Of a stretch of 64,000 nucleotides of DNA, positions 7,679-16,249 are shown one piece after another. The notes under the pieces were generated by a model that was not told where the DNA came from, made no database searches, and saw only the letters and a list, made by a program, of their open reading frames with translations. Source of the stretch: Streptomyces sp. NBC_00448. Lineage in GTDB: Bacteria; Actinomycetota; Actinomycetes; Streptomycetales; Streptomycetaceae. A program made the translations under genes and the position numbers. Positions within the stretch are counted from its first letter, which is position 1; each line of letters starts with the position of its first letter. The DNA lies in NCBI RefSeq assembly GCF_036014115.1, contig NZ_CP107913.1, positions 1,922,001 through 1,986,000 of the forward strand. Direction: 5' to 3'.

Positions 7679-9031
7679 ATGACGCTCGCCGAGCGGGCCC
7701 GCCGGGTGATACCGGGCGGTGTCAACAGCGGCCAGCGCAGCATTCCCGGCCTCACCGACCTGGTGATCGCCCGCACCGCGGGGTCCCGGTTCTGGGACAG
7801 CGACGGCAGGGAATTCACCGACTACCACGCCGCGTTCGGGCCGCCGCTGCTCGGCCACAACGACCCGGACGTGGCCGCCGCGGTCGCGGACGCGTCCGGC
7901 CGGCTCGGGCTCACCGGGGTGGCGGTCACCGAGGCCGAGGTGGTCCTCGCGGAGCAACTGGCCGAACTGATCCCGTCGATCGAGCAGGTGCTGCTCACCA
8001 GCACCGGCAGCGAGGCGACCTTCCACGCGCTGCGGGTGGCCCGCGCGGCCACCGGGCGCCGCCTGGTGGTGAAGTTCCAGGGCTGCTACCACGGTTGGCA
8101 CGACGCGGTCAGCCTCAACGTCATCTCGGCCCCGGACCGGGTCGGCCGGCACGACCCGACCTCCACCGGCATCCTGCCCGAAGTCCTCGACGCCACCCTG
8201 GTGTTGCGCTTCAACGACGTCGCCGCCGTCCGCCAGGCGTTCGCCGAGCACGGCACCGACATCGCCGCGGTGATCGTGGAGCCCATCCCGCACAACGTGG
8301 GCGCGCTGCTGCCCACCGAGGAGTTCCTGCGCACGCTGCGCGAGGAGTGCACCGCGGCCGGCAGCGTGCTGGTCTTCGACGAGGTGATCACCGGCTTCCG
8401 GCACGCCCTCGGCGGCTACCAGGCGATCTCCGGCGTCACCCCGGACCTGACCACCCTCGGCAAGGCCATCGCCAACGGCGCCCCGATCGGCGCGCTCGGC
8501 GGCCGCGCCGACCTGATGGAGCAGTTCAGCAGCCGTCCCGGCGGCCCGGTGTTCTTCGCCGGCACCTACAACGGCCACCCGCTGCCGGTCGCCGCCGCCC
8601 TGGCCACCATCGGCAAGCTGCGCGAGCAGCCGGTGCACGAGCACGTCTTCCGGCTCGGCGATCGGGTGCGCACCGAACTCACCGCGCTCTACCAGCGGAT
8701 CGGCGTGCCCGCCGTGGTGACCGGCTACGGCTCGGTCTTCGTCAGCTACTTCATGCCCGGCCCGGCGCCGCTCAGCTACGACGACCTGCTCGCCAACGAC
8801 ACCGCGCTCTTCGTCGGCTACCGCCGCCACCTCATCGAGCACGGCGTCTTCGAGCTGCCGCTGAACCTCAAGCGCAGCCACCTGTCCTACGCGCACACCG
8901 ACGCCGACGTGGACCGCCTGCTGGAGGCGACCGAGGCGGCCGTCACCCGCACCCTGGCCGAGGGCGGCCCCAGCGACCTCGCGCACGTCTCCACCATGGG
9001 CGGCGCCGGCACCGCGACGGGGGCCCGCTGA
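7679..9031 (+). CDS. Class III PLP-dependent aminotransferase (glutamate-1-semialdehyde aminomutase-like)
   Basis: A 450-residue fold-type I PLP enzyme. The N-terminus ARRVIPGGVNSGQRS is strongly GSAM-like. Visible motifs are STGSEA (phosphate binding), GCYHGWHD, DEVITGFR (with the cofactor-binding Asp) and TLGKAIANG with the Schiff-base Lys near residue 262. I chose the ATG at 7679 because GAGGAGCACC precedes it; an extension to 7598 has no support. It is the first gene of a five-gene run whose stops and starts all overlap. It is unlikely to serve haem synthesis here, because it sits with a sugar-acid dehydratase, an amidohydrolase and an SDR. Relatives of GSAM in such loci transaminate or isomerise amino-keto acids, but the actual substrate is unknown. 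Confidence 0.88.
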   Translation: MTLAERARRVIPGGVNSGQRSIPGLTDLVIARTAGSRFWDSDGREFTDYHAAFGPPLLGHNDPDVAAAVADASGRLGLTGVAVTEAEVVLAEQLAELIPSIEQVLLTSTGSEATFHALRVARAATGRRLVVKFQGCYHGWHDAVSLNVISAPDRVGRHDPTSTGILPEVLDATLVLRFNDVAAVRQAFAEHGTDIAAVIVEPIPHNVGALLPTEEFLRTLREECTAAGSVLVFDEVITGFRHALGGYQAISGVTPDLTTLGKAIANGAPIGALGGRADLMEQFSSRPGGPVFFAGTYNGHPLPVAAALATIGKLREQPVHEHVFRLGDRVRTELTALYQRIGVPAVVTGYGSVFVSYFMPGPAPLSYDDLLANDTALFVGYRRHLIEHGVFELPLNLKRSHLSYAHTDADVDRLLEATEAAVTRTLAEGGPSDLAHVSTMGGAGTATGAR

Positions 9032-10218
9032 TGCTGACCGTGAACACCACCCGGCCGGCCGGCCCGGCCGGCCGGATCAGCAAGGTCGAGACGCTCCAAC
9101 TCGGCACTGCCTGGCGCGACTTCGGCTACGTCCGGATTCACACCGACCAGGGCCTGACCGGCGTCGGCGAGATCACCCACCCCTACCGGGTGGACGAGAC
9201 CTGCCGGCTCACCGAGGCGATGGGCCACCGGCACCTGCTGGGCGCCGACCCGTTCGACGTCGAAGAGCTCTGGCTGCGCATGTACCAGGGCGACTTCCTG
9301 CGCGGCGGCGACATCGGCGGCGTCGTCGTCTCCGGCGTGGACCAGGCGCTGTACGACCTGATGGGCAAGGCGCTGGGCGTGCCCGCCTACCGGCTCACCG
9401 GCGGCGCCACCCGCGACCGGGTCCGGGTCTACGCCAACGGCTGGTACACCGGCGAGCGCGAGCCGGCCGAGTTCGCCGCCAAGGCGAAGGAGACCGTCGC
9501 CAAGGGCTTCACCGCCCTGAAGTTCGACCCGTTCGGCGCCGGCCTGCACGAGCTGGAACGCAGCGAGCTGCGCCGCTCGCTGGCGCTGGTCGCCGCGGTG
9601 CGCGAGGCGGTCGGCCCCGAGGTGGACCTCTTCGTCGAGGGGCACGCCCGGTTCGCGATGGCCACCGCACGGCGGCTGGTGCACGAGCTGGCGCCGTACG
9701 ACATCGGCTGGTTCGAGGAACCGCTGCCGTGGACGCACATCGAGCGCTACGCCGAGCTGCGGCAGATCGCGACCTTCCCGATCTCCGGCGGCGAGCACTT
9801 CCACAACCGCTACGAGTACAAGCAGCTCTTCGCGACCAACGCCGTGGACATCGTGCAGCCCGACCTGTCGATGGCCGGCGGCTTCACCGAGCTGCGGAAG
9901 ATCGCCGCGCAGGCCGACGCGCACGGCATGCTGGTCGCCCCGCACAACTCCAACTCGCCGCTGTGCACCACCGCTTCGGTGCACGCCACGCTCGGGATCA
10001 GCAACCTCAAGATCCTGGAGACCTTCGACGGGCTGCTCGAACCGTATGTCTTCGAGGCGGTCCGCGGCGCGCTCCCGATCACCGACGGCCACATCGAGCT
10101 GCCGACCGCGCCCGGGCTCGGCATCGAACTGGTCGACGAGGTCTTCGCGGAGCACCCGCCCACCCACCGCTTCTGGAACATGTTCGCGGACGGCTGGGAG
10201 AAGAGGAACCGCACATGA
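9031..10218 (+). CDS. Enolase-superfamily protein (mandelate racemase/muconate lactonizing type; probable sugar-acid dehydratase)
   Basis: A 395-residue protein with the capping domain (VRIHTDQGLTGVGEIT) and a TIM barrel. Likely metal ligands are seen in LFVEGHARF, WFEEPLPW and GGEHFHNRYEY. The general-base His is in APHNSNSP near residue 305, with the dyad Asp in VQPDLSMAGG. On the other face TALKFDPFG has K-x-D instead of the usual K-x-K. This layout fits acid-sugar dehydratases or cycloisomerases, which remove water from aldonates or uronates to give 2-keto-3-deoxy acids. Its ATG at 9031 overlaps the previous stop (TGATG), so expression is coupled. Confidence 0.87.
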   Translation: MLTVNTTRPAGPAGRISKVETLQLGTAWRDFGYVRIHTDQGLTGVGEITHPYRVDETCRLTEAMGHRHLLGADPFDVEELWLRMYQGDFLRGGDIGGVVVSGVDQALYDLMGKALGVPAYRLTGGATRDRVRVYANGWYTGEREPAEFAAKAKETVAKGFTALKFDPFGAGLHELERSELRRSLALVAAVREAVGPEVDLFVEGHARFAMATARRLVHELAPYDIGWFEEPLPWTHIERYAELRQIATFPISGGEHFHNRYEYKQLFATNAVDIVQPDLSMAGGFTELRKIAAQADAHGMLVAPHNSNSPLCTTASVHATLGISNLKILETFDGLLEPYVFEAVRGALPITDGHIELPTAPGLGIELVDEVFAEHPPTHRFWNMFADGWEKRNRT

Positions 10219-11063
10219 TCGTCGACGTGCACTCCCATCTCTTCCGGCACAGCCACGACTTCGACGACGCCTTCCGCACCGAGTCCGCCCGTGCGCACGC
10301 CGGGGAGGTGGACCTCACCGTCCGGTACGAGGACTACGCGGCGAGCGCGCCGGAGAACACCCGCACCGTGGTGGTCGGCGGCAAGGCCCGCCGCAGCGGG
10401 CTGTGGGTGGAGGACGCGGCCGTCGCCGCCTACGTCGCGCACCACCCCGACCGGCTGATCGGCTACCTCTCGATCGACCCGACCCAGCCCGGCTGGCAGG
10501 ACGAACTCCGCTACGGACATGAGGAGTTGGGCCTGCGCGGCATCAAACTGATGCCGATGTACGCCGGGTTCGATCCCGCCGACGAGGCGTACGAACCGCT
10601 CTACGCCTACGCCGAGCGGCACGGCCTGCCGCTGCTGGTGCACACCGGCACCACCTTCGTCTCGCAGGCGCCGCTGGAGTACGCCATGCCGCGGCACCTG
10701 GACTGGGTGGCCATGCGCCACCCGGAGCTGCGGATGGTGCTGGCGCACCTCAGCCACCCCTTCGAGGGCGAGTGCATCGCGGTGATCCGCAAGCACCGGC
10801 ACGTCTACGCCGACATCAGCGCGCTGCACTACCGGCCGTTCCAGCTGTGGCACAGCCTGCGCCTGGTGCAGGACTACGGCGTGTGGGACAAGCTGCTGTT
10901 CGGCAGCGACTACCCCTTCACCACGGTGAACGACTCGGTGGAAGGGCTGCGCCGGATCGCCCGCATCCCCGGCATCCCGGGTCTGGACCCGCTGGACCAG
11001 GACGCCGTGGAGGCGCTGATCCACCGCCCGTCGCTGGACCTGCTCGGGCTGGGGCAGTCGTGA
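10215..11063 (+). CDS. Amidohydrolase family 2 (TIM-barrel) hydrolase or lactonase
   Basis: A 282-residue metal-dependent hydrolase. The HxH metal motif is at the N-terminus (MIVDVHSHLF). Further ligands appear in LVHTGTT and LAHLSHPF, and the terminal Asp is in LLFGSDYPFTT. This matches the amidohydrolase-related family that includes decarboxylases and sugar-lactone hydrolases. The ATG overlaps the enolase-superfamily stop codon by four bases (ATGA). In sugar-acid pathways these enzymes open lactones made by dehydrogenases, so a lactonase role between the dehydrogenase and the dehydratase is my inference. Confidence 0.85.
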   Translation: MIVDVHSHLFRHSHDFDDAFRTESARAHAGEVDLTVRYEDYAASAPENTRTVVVGGKARRSGLWVEDAAVAAYVAHHPDRLIGYLSIDPTQPGWQDELRYGHEELGLRGIKLMPMYAGFDPADEAYEPLYAYAERHGLPLLVHTGTTFVSQAPLEYAMPRHLDWVAMRHPELRMVLAHLSHPFEGECIAVIRKHRHVYADISALHYRPFQLWHSLRLVQDYGVWDKLLFGSDYPFTTVNDSVEGLRRIARIPGIPGLDPLDQDAVEALIHRPSLDLLGLGQS

Positions 11064-11926
11064 CCTCCGCCGGCGGCCCCGCCGCGGCGCGCTTCGACCT
11101 GACCGGTCGCACCGCGCTGGTCACCGGGGCCGCCCGCGGCCTGGGCCGGGCCTTCGCGGTGGCGCTGGCCGAGGCCGGCGCCGACCTGGTCCTCACCGAC
11201 CTGCCCGGCGCCGAAGGGCTGGCCGACACCGCCGCGCTGGTCCGCGCGTCGGGGCGCGGGGCGCTCGTCGTCGAGCAGGACCTGTCCGACACCGCGGCGC
11301 TGCACGACTTCGCCGACCGGGTGCGCGCGCAGGCCGGACCGATCCGCATCCTGGTCAACAACGCCGGCACCGCGGCCCTGGAACGGTTCAACGAGATCAC
11401 CCCGGACAGCTGGTACCGCGTGATGCGGGTCAACCTCGACGCGGTGTTCTTCCTGACCCAGCGCGTCGCCGAGCACATGGTCGCCGACGGCCTGCCCGGC
11501 CGGATCGTCAACATCACCTCCAAGAACGCGCTGGTCGCCGAGGCCGGGCTGGCGCACTACAACGCCTCCAAGGCCGCGGTGGACCTGCTCACCCAGACCC
11601 TCGCGGTCGAGCTGGCCCCGCACGGCATCACCGTCAACAGCCTCGCCCCCGGCATGGTGGACACCCCGATCGACGGCGAATTCCCCTTCGACCGCGAGGC
11701 GTTCGAGGCGGCGTACCGTCAGCGCATCCCGCTGGGCCGCTACGCGCGGCCCGAGGAGTGCACCGGCGCGCTGCTGCTGCTCGCCGGCGACGACGGCGCC
11801 TATCTGACCGGCACCCGGATCGTGGTGGACGGCGGGGTCCTGGCCGACCAGATGCCGCGCACCGCGTTCATGCCCCCGTACCGCACGTCGCTCGGCCCCC
11901 AGCGGAAGGACGGCACCACTCCATGA
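11060..11926 (+). CDS. Short-chain dehydrogenase/reductase (SDR)
   Basis: A 288-residue classical SDR. The cofactor motif is TGAARGLG, followed by LVNNAGTAAL, the active-site region NITSKNA and YNASK with catalytic Tyr and Lys. LVLTDLPG places an Asp after beta-2, which suggests NAD(H) preference. The C-terminal GTRIVVDGG is typical of gluconate or keto-deoxy-gluconate dehydrogenases. The GTG start at 11060 overlaps the amidohydrolase stop (GTGA), and its own stop overlaps the next ATG (ATGA). In this operon it probably oxidises a sugar or sugar acid; the precise step is inferred only. Confidence 0.9.
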   Translation: MTSAGGPAAARFDLTGRTALVTGAARGLGRAFAVALAEAGADLVLTDLPGAEGLADTAALVRASGRGALVVEQDLSDTAALHDFADRVRAQAGPIRILVNNAGTAALERFNEITPDSWYRVMRVNLDAVFFLTQRVAEHMVADGLPGRIVNITSKNALVAEAGLAHYNASKAAVDLLTQTLAVELAPHGITVNSLAPGMVDTPIDGEFPFDREAFEAAYRQRIPLGRYARPEECTGALLLLAGDDGAYLTGTRIVVDGGVLADQMPRTAFMPPYRTSLGPQRKDGTTP

Positions 11927-14145
11927 CCACCACCCGCAGACACCTGCTCCGTTCCGGCGGTATCGGTGCGGCCGCCGTCGCGGCCGGCGCGCTGACCACC
12001 GTTCCGGCGCAGGCGGCCGCGCCCGCCGGCAGCGCCAAGGGCACCGGCGGCGACGGGAAGAGCGGCGGCAAGGGCGGCGGTACGGCGGGGCAGCCCGCCA
12101 CCACCTCCGCCACCGTCGCCGACCTGCTCGCCACCCCGTCGAAGTCGCTGCGGGACGGGACGGTGACGGTGGTCGCCGGCTACCGCGCCCCCGGCGACGG
12201 CGGCGGCATGACCGTACGGTGGGACGCCGGCAGCACCCGCGCGCCCAACGGCGGCACCGTGCTGCGCCCGAACGACCGCCCCGCGCACGGCCGTTGGCGC
12301 CGACTGCACGACGGGGTGCTGGACTTCCGCGGCTTCGGCCTGTTCGACGCCTCCGCCCCGGCCGACGACGCGCTCGACGCCATGGTCGACGACCCGTCGG
12401 TGCACCGGGTGGAGGCCCACACCGACCTGCTCTTCCAGCGCCGCCACACCTACCACCGCTCCCGGCTCGCGCTGGACTTCGGCGGCCACACCGTCCACAC
12501 CGGCGGCATCGAGCGCAACACCCACGACAACCCCTTCGGCGCCGTCCTGTTCTTCCAGGGCACCGTCACCGGCGACACCGTCAGCCATGCGCTGTCCGCC
12601 GAGGTCATCGAACTCACCGACGCCTTCCCGGTGCCGGACTCCGGCGCCTTCAAGGTCGGCCAGTGGTGGGCGGTGCAGAGCGACGAGGTGGCCGGCGGCG
12701 GCAGCGACGAGCGCGAGCTGCAGAAGATGGTCGAGGTCACCGAGATCATCGACGGCACCCACATCCGCGTCGACTACCTCAACGGCTGGCCGCTGGCGGC
12801 CGGCCGCAAGCTCACCTGGCGCCGGGTCGAACCGGTGGTCGGCGTCCGGGTGGACCACCTCGTCTTCCTCGGCGCCGGCCAGGACACCGGCGCGGTCGAC
12901 GACGAGTACACCGGATCGCACCCGGTGGCGTACGAGTACGCGGCGGACTGCGACGTCTCCGGCATCCAGGCCACCGGCACGTTCTGGCCGGTCATCATGC
13001 GGCGCTGGTGCACCCGTTACCGCACGATCCAGTGCGGGCTGAAGAACCCGCCCACCGTGATGTACGGCGGCGCCGGCTACCTCACCCAGCAGATCTACTG
13101 TCTGTACGGCCACGTCGCGGACTGCACCAGCAGCAACGTCCGCCACCTCAACGACCTGACGGCGTCGGCCTACTGCCAGGTCGTCAACTGCCACGGCGAC
13201 GGCGACGACGAGGGCGGCAACCCCTTCACGACCCACGGGCAGTACGAGCACGACCTGCTCTTCGACGGCAACTCCGGCCTGATGGACATCGCCAACTCCG
13301 GTGCCCAGTGGGGCGATTCCGCCAAGCGGATCACCGTGCGCAACCACGTCTGCTCCTGGTTCACCGCCAACACCAAGATCACCGACCTGACACTGGAGAA
13401 CGTCAAGGTCATCGCCCGGCCGACCTTCGACCCGGCCGGCACCCTGGTGATCAACGCCGACGGCGCCCAACTGCGCGGCTGCACCGCCTCCTTCTTCGCC
13501 GTCGCCCAGCAGTCGGCGCGCTCCACCCGGCCGACCACCGTCACCGACTGCACCTTCGACCTGCCGAAGGCGTCCGTGCTCGTGCAGACCCCGGTCACCG
13601 CGCCCGTGCACTTCGTCCGCACCACGTTCACCGGGCTGGACGGCAACGTGCTGCGCGGCAGCGGCCCGGTCCACTTCACCGACTGCCGGCTGGTCGGCAG
13701 CCCCGAGGCGGCGCCGCTCGCGGTCGGGGCGTCCGAGGTCACCGTGGACGGCGGCAGCCTCACCGACACCGGCATCGCGCTGAGCGCCGTACGCGACCAG
13801 CGGATCAGCGTCGGCGGCGGCACCGCCCTGTCCGGGACCAACACCGCCAAGGCGCTGCTCTCCCGCGACGCCGGAACGGGTGCCACCGTCACCTGGGACC
13901 TGGCCGACCTGCGCAGCAGCGCGGCCGACGCGGACACCGCGCATGTGCGCGTCGCGGACGGCCACAACCGCTACACGGCGGTCGGCGCCCGGCTTACCGG
14001 GGGCCAACTCGCTCTGGCGGCAGACGCGTTCGGCGACACGTCGTCACTCCTGCACACCGCGTGCACCGAGGACGGTGTCGCCCGGAAGGGGCTGCCTGCG
14101 GACGGGAAGAGGATCAGCGCGACAACCGGCAACCTCGTCCTCTGA
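11923..14145 (+). CDS. Tat-exported right-handed beta-helix protein, copy B
   Basis: A 740-residue protein with a twin-arginine signal (TTRRHLLRSGG, then an Ala-rich hydrophobic stretch ending VPAQAAAPA). A Gly/Lys-rich linker (SGGKGGGTAG) follows, then the same beta-helix body as copy A at 4153-6417, including GYRAPGDGGG, APNGGTVLRP, FGLFDASAPADDALDAMV and the repeated Asn/Gly turns. It closes the rightward operon and overlaps the SDR stop codon (ATGA). Two secreted paralogues, one at each end of a regulator-centred locus, suggest that they act together or on alternative forms of the same extracellular polymer. No catalytic residue can be named safely. Confidence 0.82.
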   Translation: MTTTRRHLLRSGGIGAAAVAAGALTTVPAQAAAPAGSAKGTGGDGKSGGKGGGTAGQPATTSATVADLLATPSKSLRDGTVTVVAGYRAPGDGGGMTVRWDAGSTRAPNGGTVLRPNDRPAHGRWRRLHDGVLDFRGFGLFDASAPADDALDAMVDDPSVHRVEAHTDLLFQRRHTYHRSRLALDFGGHTVHTGGIERNTHDNPFGAVLFFQGTVTGDTVSHALSAEVIELTDAFPVPDSGAFKVGQWWAVQSDEVAGGGSDERELQKMVEVTEIIDGTHIRVDYLNGWPLAAGRKLTWRRVEPVVGVRVDHLVFLGAGQDTGAVDDEYTGSHPVAYEYAADCDVSGIQATGTFWPVIMRRWCTRYRTIQCGLKNPPTVMYGGAGYLTQQIYCLYGHVADCTSSNVRHLNDLTASAYCQVVNCHGDGDDEGGNPFTTHGQYEHDLLFDGNSGLMDIANSGAQWGDSAKRITVRNHVCSWFTANTKITDLTLENVKVIARPTFDPAGTLVINADGAQLRGCTASFFAVAQQSARSTRPTTVTDCTFDLPKASVLVQTPVTAPVHFVRTTFTGLDGNVLRGSGPVHFTDCRLVGSPEAAPLAVGASEVTVDGGSLTDTGIALSAVRDQRISVGGGTALSGTNTAKALLSRDAGTGATVTWDLADLRSSAADADTAHVRVADGHNRYTAVGARLTGGQLALAADAFGDTSSLLHTACTEDGVARKGLPADGKRISATTGNLVL

Positions 14146-14366
14146 GTTCGCGGCGTGCGGGGCGGGTGCGGCGAGTGCTGGGTGCGCCGAGCGAACGAGG
14201 CGGTGGGCGCGGCCGGTTGGGCATTGCCGAGCCGGCCGTGCGTCGTGCGTCGTGCGCCCGCCGCCGCCCTTCACCGTAGGACCGCGAGTCCGTGAGGAAC
14301 CGCAAGACCGTAGGGAGCCGCAGGACCGCGGGGCCCTGTGACCGTAGCGAAGGGAAGGCCGTCGCC

Positions 14367-15440
14367 ATGCGCTATCGCACCGCCGCCCCGGCGGACGAGC
14401 CGGCGCTGCACGCCCTGTGGGCGGCGGCCTTCCCCGACGCGGCGACGGTCGTCGCGCTGTGGGGCCGCGACCCGGGCCGCCACAGCCGTACGTTCGTCGC
14501 CGAGGACGACGGCGGGCGGCTGGTCTCGGTGCTCCACTACCTGCCGCGGCCGATCCGCTCGGCCACCGGCCGCCCGCAGCGCGTCGGCTGCCTCGGCAGC
14601 GTCGCCACCCACCCCGACGCGCGCGGCCAGGGCCATATCCGGCACCTGCTCGCGGCGGCGGTGGCCGCCATGACGGCCGACGGGTGCGCCTGGTCGCTGC
14701 TGTTCACCGCCACCCCGCGGGTCTACGAGGGCGCGGGGTGGCGGTCCTTCGCCGCCCCCGGCTGGTCGGGCCCGCTCACCGACCGCGCGCCGCACCCCGG
14801 CGCCGCCGCCGTACGCCCCTCGACCCGCGCCGACCTGCCGGCCCTGCGGGCACTGCGGGACGGCTTCGACGCGGTCCGGCCGCTGACCACGGTGCGCGGC
14901 GCGGACGACTGGGAGCACCGGGTGCCTGTCTGGTACGCGGCCCCGGCGCAGATCCTGGTCGCGGAGGACAGCGGACATGGGGGAAGCGGCAGGCACCCGG
15001 AGCCCGGGGCGCCCCTCTTCCCCGGTGGACCCGGCGAACCCGGTGGACCCGGCCAACCCGACCGGGCCGGCCAACTCCCCTCCCCCGCCGCTCCCTTCGC
15101 GCCGTCCGGCCGCCCGCTCGGCTTCGCCGTGCTCCGCCGCCCCGCCCCCGATCAGGTCGAGCTCGCGGAGATCGCCCTCGCCCCCGGCCGGGAGGAGGAC
15201 GCGGCCGGCGCCCTGCTGTCGGCCGCCGCGGTCGGGGCGCGCGCGGCGGGCGCCACGTCCGCGACCGTACGGCTGCCCGCCGAGCCCGCCGTCGTCGGCG
15301 CGCTCCCCCACCTCCTCGCCGAGACCGTTCCCGAGGCCACCCACTACGGGATGGCCCGCCCGGTGCTCGCCACCGCGGGCGAGGTCCTCGCGACCGTCAC
15401 CGCGCCGGGCGCCTTCCACTGGTACGGCGACTCCTTCTAG
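14367..15440 (+). CDS. GNAT family N-acetyltransferase (Eis-like)
   Basis: A 357-residue acetyltransferase. The N-terminal GNAT domain has the acetyl-CoA loop in LGSVATHPDARGQGHIRHLL (R-G-Q-G-H). The rest resembles the second GNAT-like and sterol-carrier-like part of Eis proteins. Start chosen at ATG 14367, preceded by AGGGAAGG. Residues about 202-250 are an unusual Gly/Pro/Glu-rich insertion (PGEPGGPGQP) that looks like an expanded low-complexity linker. It stands alone on the plus strand, about 220 bases after the catabolic operon. Substrate unknown; amines or aminoglycosides are typical for the family. Confidence 0.82.
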   Translation: MRYRTAAPADEPALHALWAAAFPDAATVVALWGRDPGRHSRTFVAEDDGGRLVSVLHYLPRPIRSATGRPQRVGCLGSVATHPDARGQGHIRHLLAAAVAAMTADGCAWSLLFTATPRVYEGAGWRSFAAPGWSGPLTDRAPHPGAAAVRPSTRADLPALRALRDGFDAVRPLTTVRGADDWEHRVPVWYAAPAQILVAEDSGHGGSGRHPEPGAPLFPGGPGEPGGPGQPDRAGQLPSPAAPFAPSGRPLGFAVLRRPAPDQVELAEIALAPGREEDAAGALLSAAAVGARAAGATSATVRLPAEPAVVGALPHLLAETVPEATHYGMARPVLATAGEVLATVTAPGAFHWYGDSF

Positions 15441-15542
15441 AACGCGTCCACCGAGCCCCTCCCCCGGCCTGGCGGATTCCAGGGGCGCTTCCGCGCGCGC
15501 CGATCCGTCCCGCCTGCCCATCGCCGCCTGCAACGCTCAGGT

Positions 15543-15588
15543 GTTTGCCTAAAGGTCTTAGGTATGTGCATGATGGGTATCGGCAAAC
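15543..15588. promoter_or_regulatory. Inverted repeats upstream of the TetR gene (operator candidate)
   Basis: GTTTGCC (15543-15549) and GGCAAAC (15582-15588) form an outer inverted repeat, with CCTAA-AGGTC-TTAGG (15548-15562) inside. TetR regulators commonly bind such sites over their own promoter. A Shine-Dalgarno-like GGGAGG follows just before the ATG at 15601. Confidence 0.45.
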
Positions 15589-15600
15589 GGGAGGAAGCTT

Positions 15601-16194
15601 ATGGTGCGCGCAGGGTTGACGGCTGAGCGGCTGACCCGGGCGGGTGCGGAGCTGGCCGACGAGGTCGGCTTCGACCAGGTCACCGTCTCGGCGCTCGCCC
15701 GGCGGTTCGACGTCAAGGTCGCGAGCCTGTACTCGCACGTGAAGAGTTCACAGGACCTCAAGACCAGGATCGCGCTGTTCGCTCTCGCGGAACTCGCGGA
15801 CCGGGTCGCCGCCGCGCTCGCGGGCCGCGCGGGCAAGGACGCGCTGGCCGCGTTCGCCGACGCGTACCGCGACTACGCCCGGGAGCACCCGGGCCGGTAC
15901 GACGCCGCCCGGCTCCGGCTCGACCCGCAGACCGCGGCCTCCAGCGCGGGCGTCCGGCACGCCCAGATGACCCGGGCGCTCCTGCGCGGGTACGACCTGA
16001 CCGAGCCGGACCAGACCCACGCGGTCCGGATGCTGGGCAGCGTCTTCCACGGCTACATCAGCCTGGAGATGAGCGGAGGCTTCAGCCACACCGCCGTCGA
16101 TCCCCAGGAGTCCTGGGACTGGATGGTGGACTCCCTCGACGCCCTGCTGCGCAACCGGACCCTCCCCGCCCACCCGCAACCGTCGTCCCCGTGA
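15601..16194 (+). CDS. TetR/AcrR family regulator with WHG-type C-terminal domain
   Basis: A 197-residue repressor. The N-terminal helix-turn-helix is clear (LTRAGAELADEVGFDQVTVSALARRFDVKVASLYSHVKSS split by the usual TetR turn). The C-terminal ligand domain contains RMLGSVFHGYISLEMSGGF, typical of the WHG-domain subfamily. An inverted repeat lies just upstream, so it probably controls itself. The next gene, an SGNH hydrolase, starts 56 bases later on the same strand and is likely in the same transcript. Confidence 0.9.
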   Translation: MVRAGLTAERLTRAGAELADEVGFDQVTVSALARRFDVKVASLYSHVKSSQDLKTRIALFALAELADRVAAALAGRAGKDALAAFADAYRDYAREHPGRYDAARLRLDPQTAASSAGVRHAQMTRALLRGYDLTEPDQTHAVRMLGSVFHGYISLEMSGGFSHTAVDPQESWDWMVDSLDALLRNRTLPAHPQPSSP

Positions 16195-16249
16195 CCGTCA
16201 CCCCCGTGCACACGACCGCCACCGGGACCGTGATCGACAGGCAAGGACC

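Noticed and set aside
11800..14007. 735-codon open frame antisense to beta-helix copy B
   Set aside because: Same kind of shadow frame; composition is V/G/A/D/R-rich without motifs.
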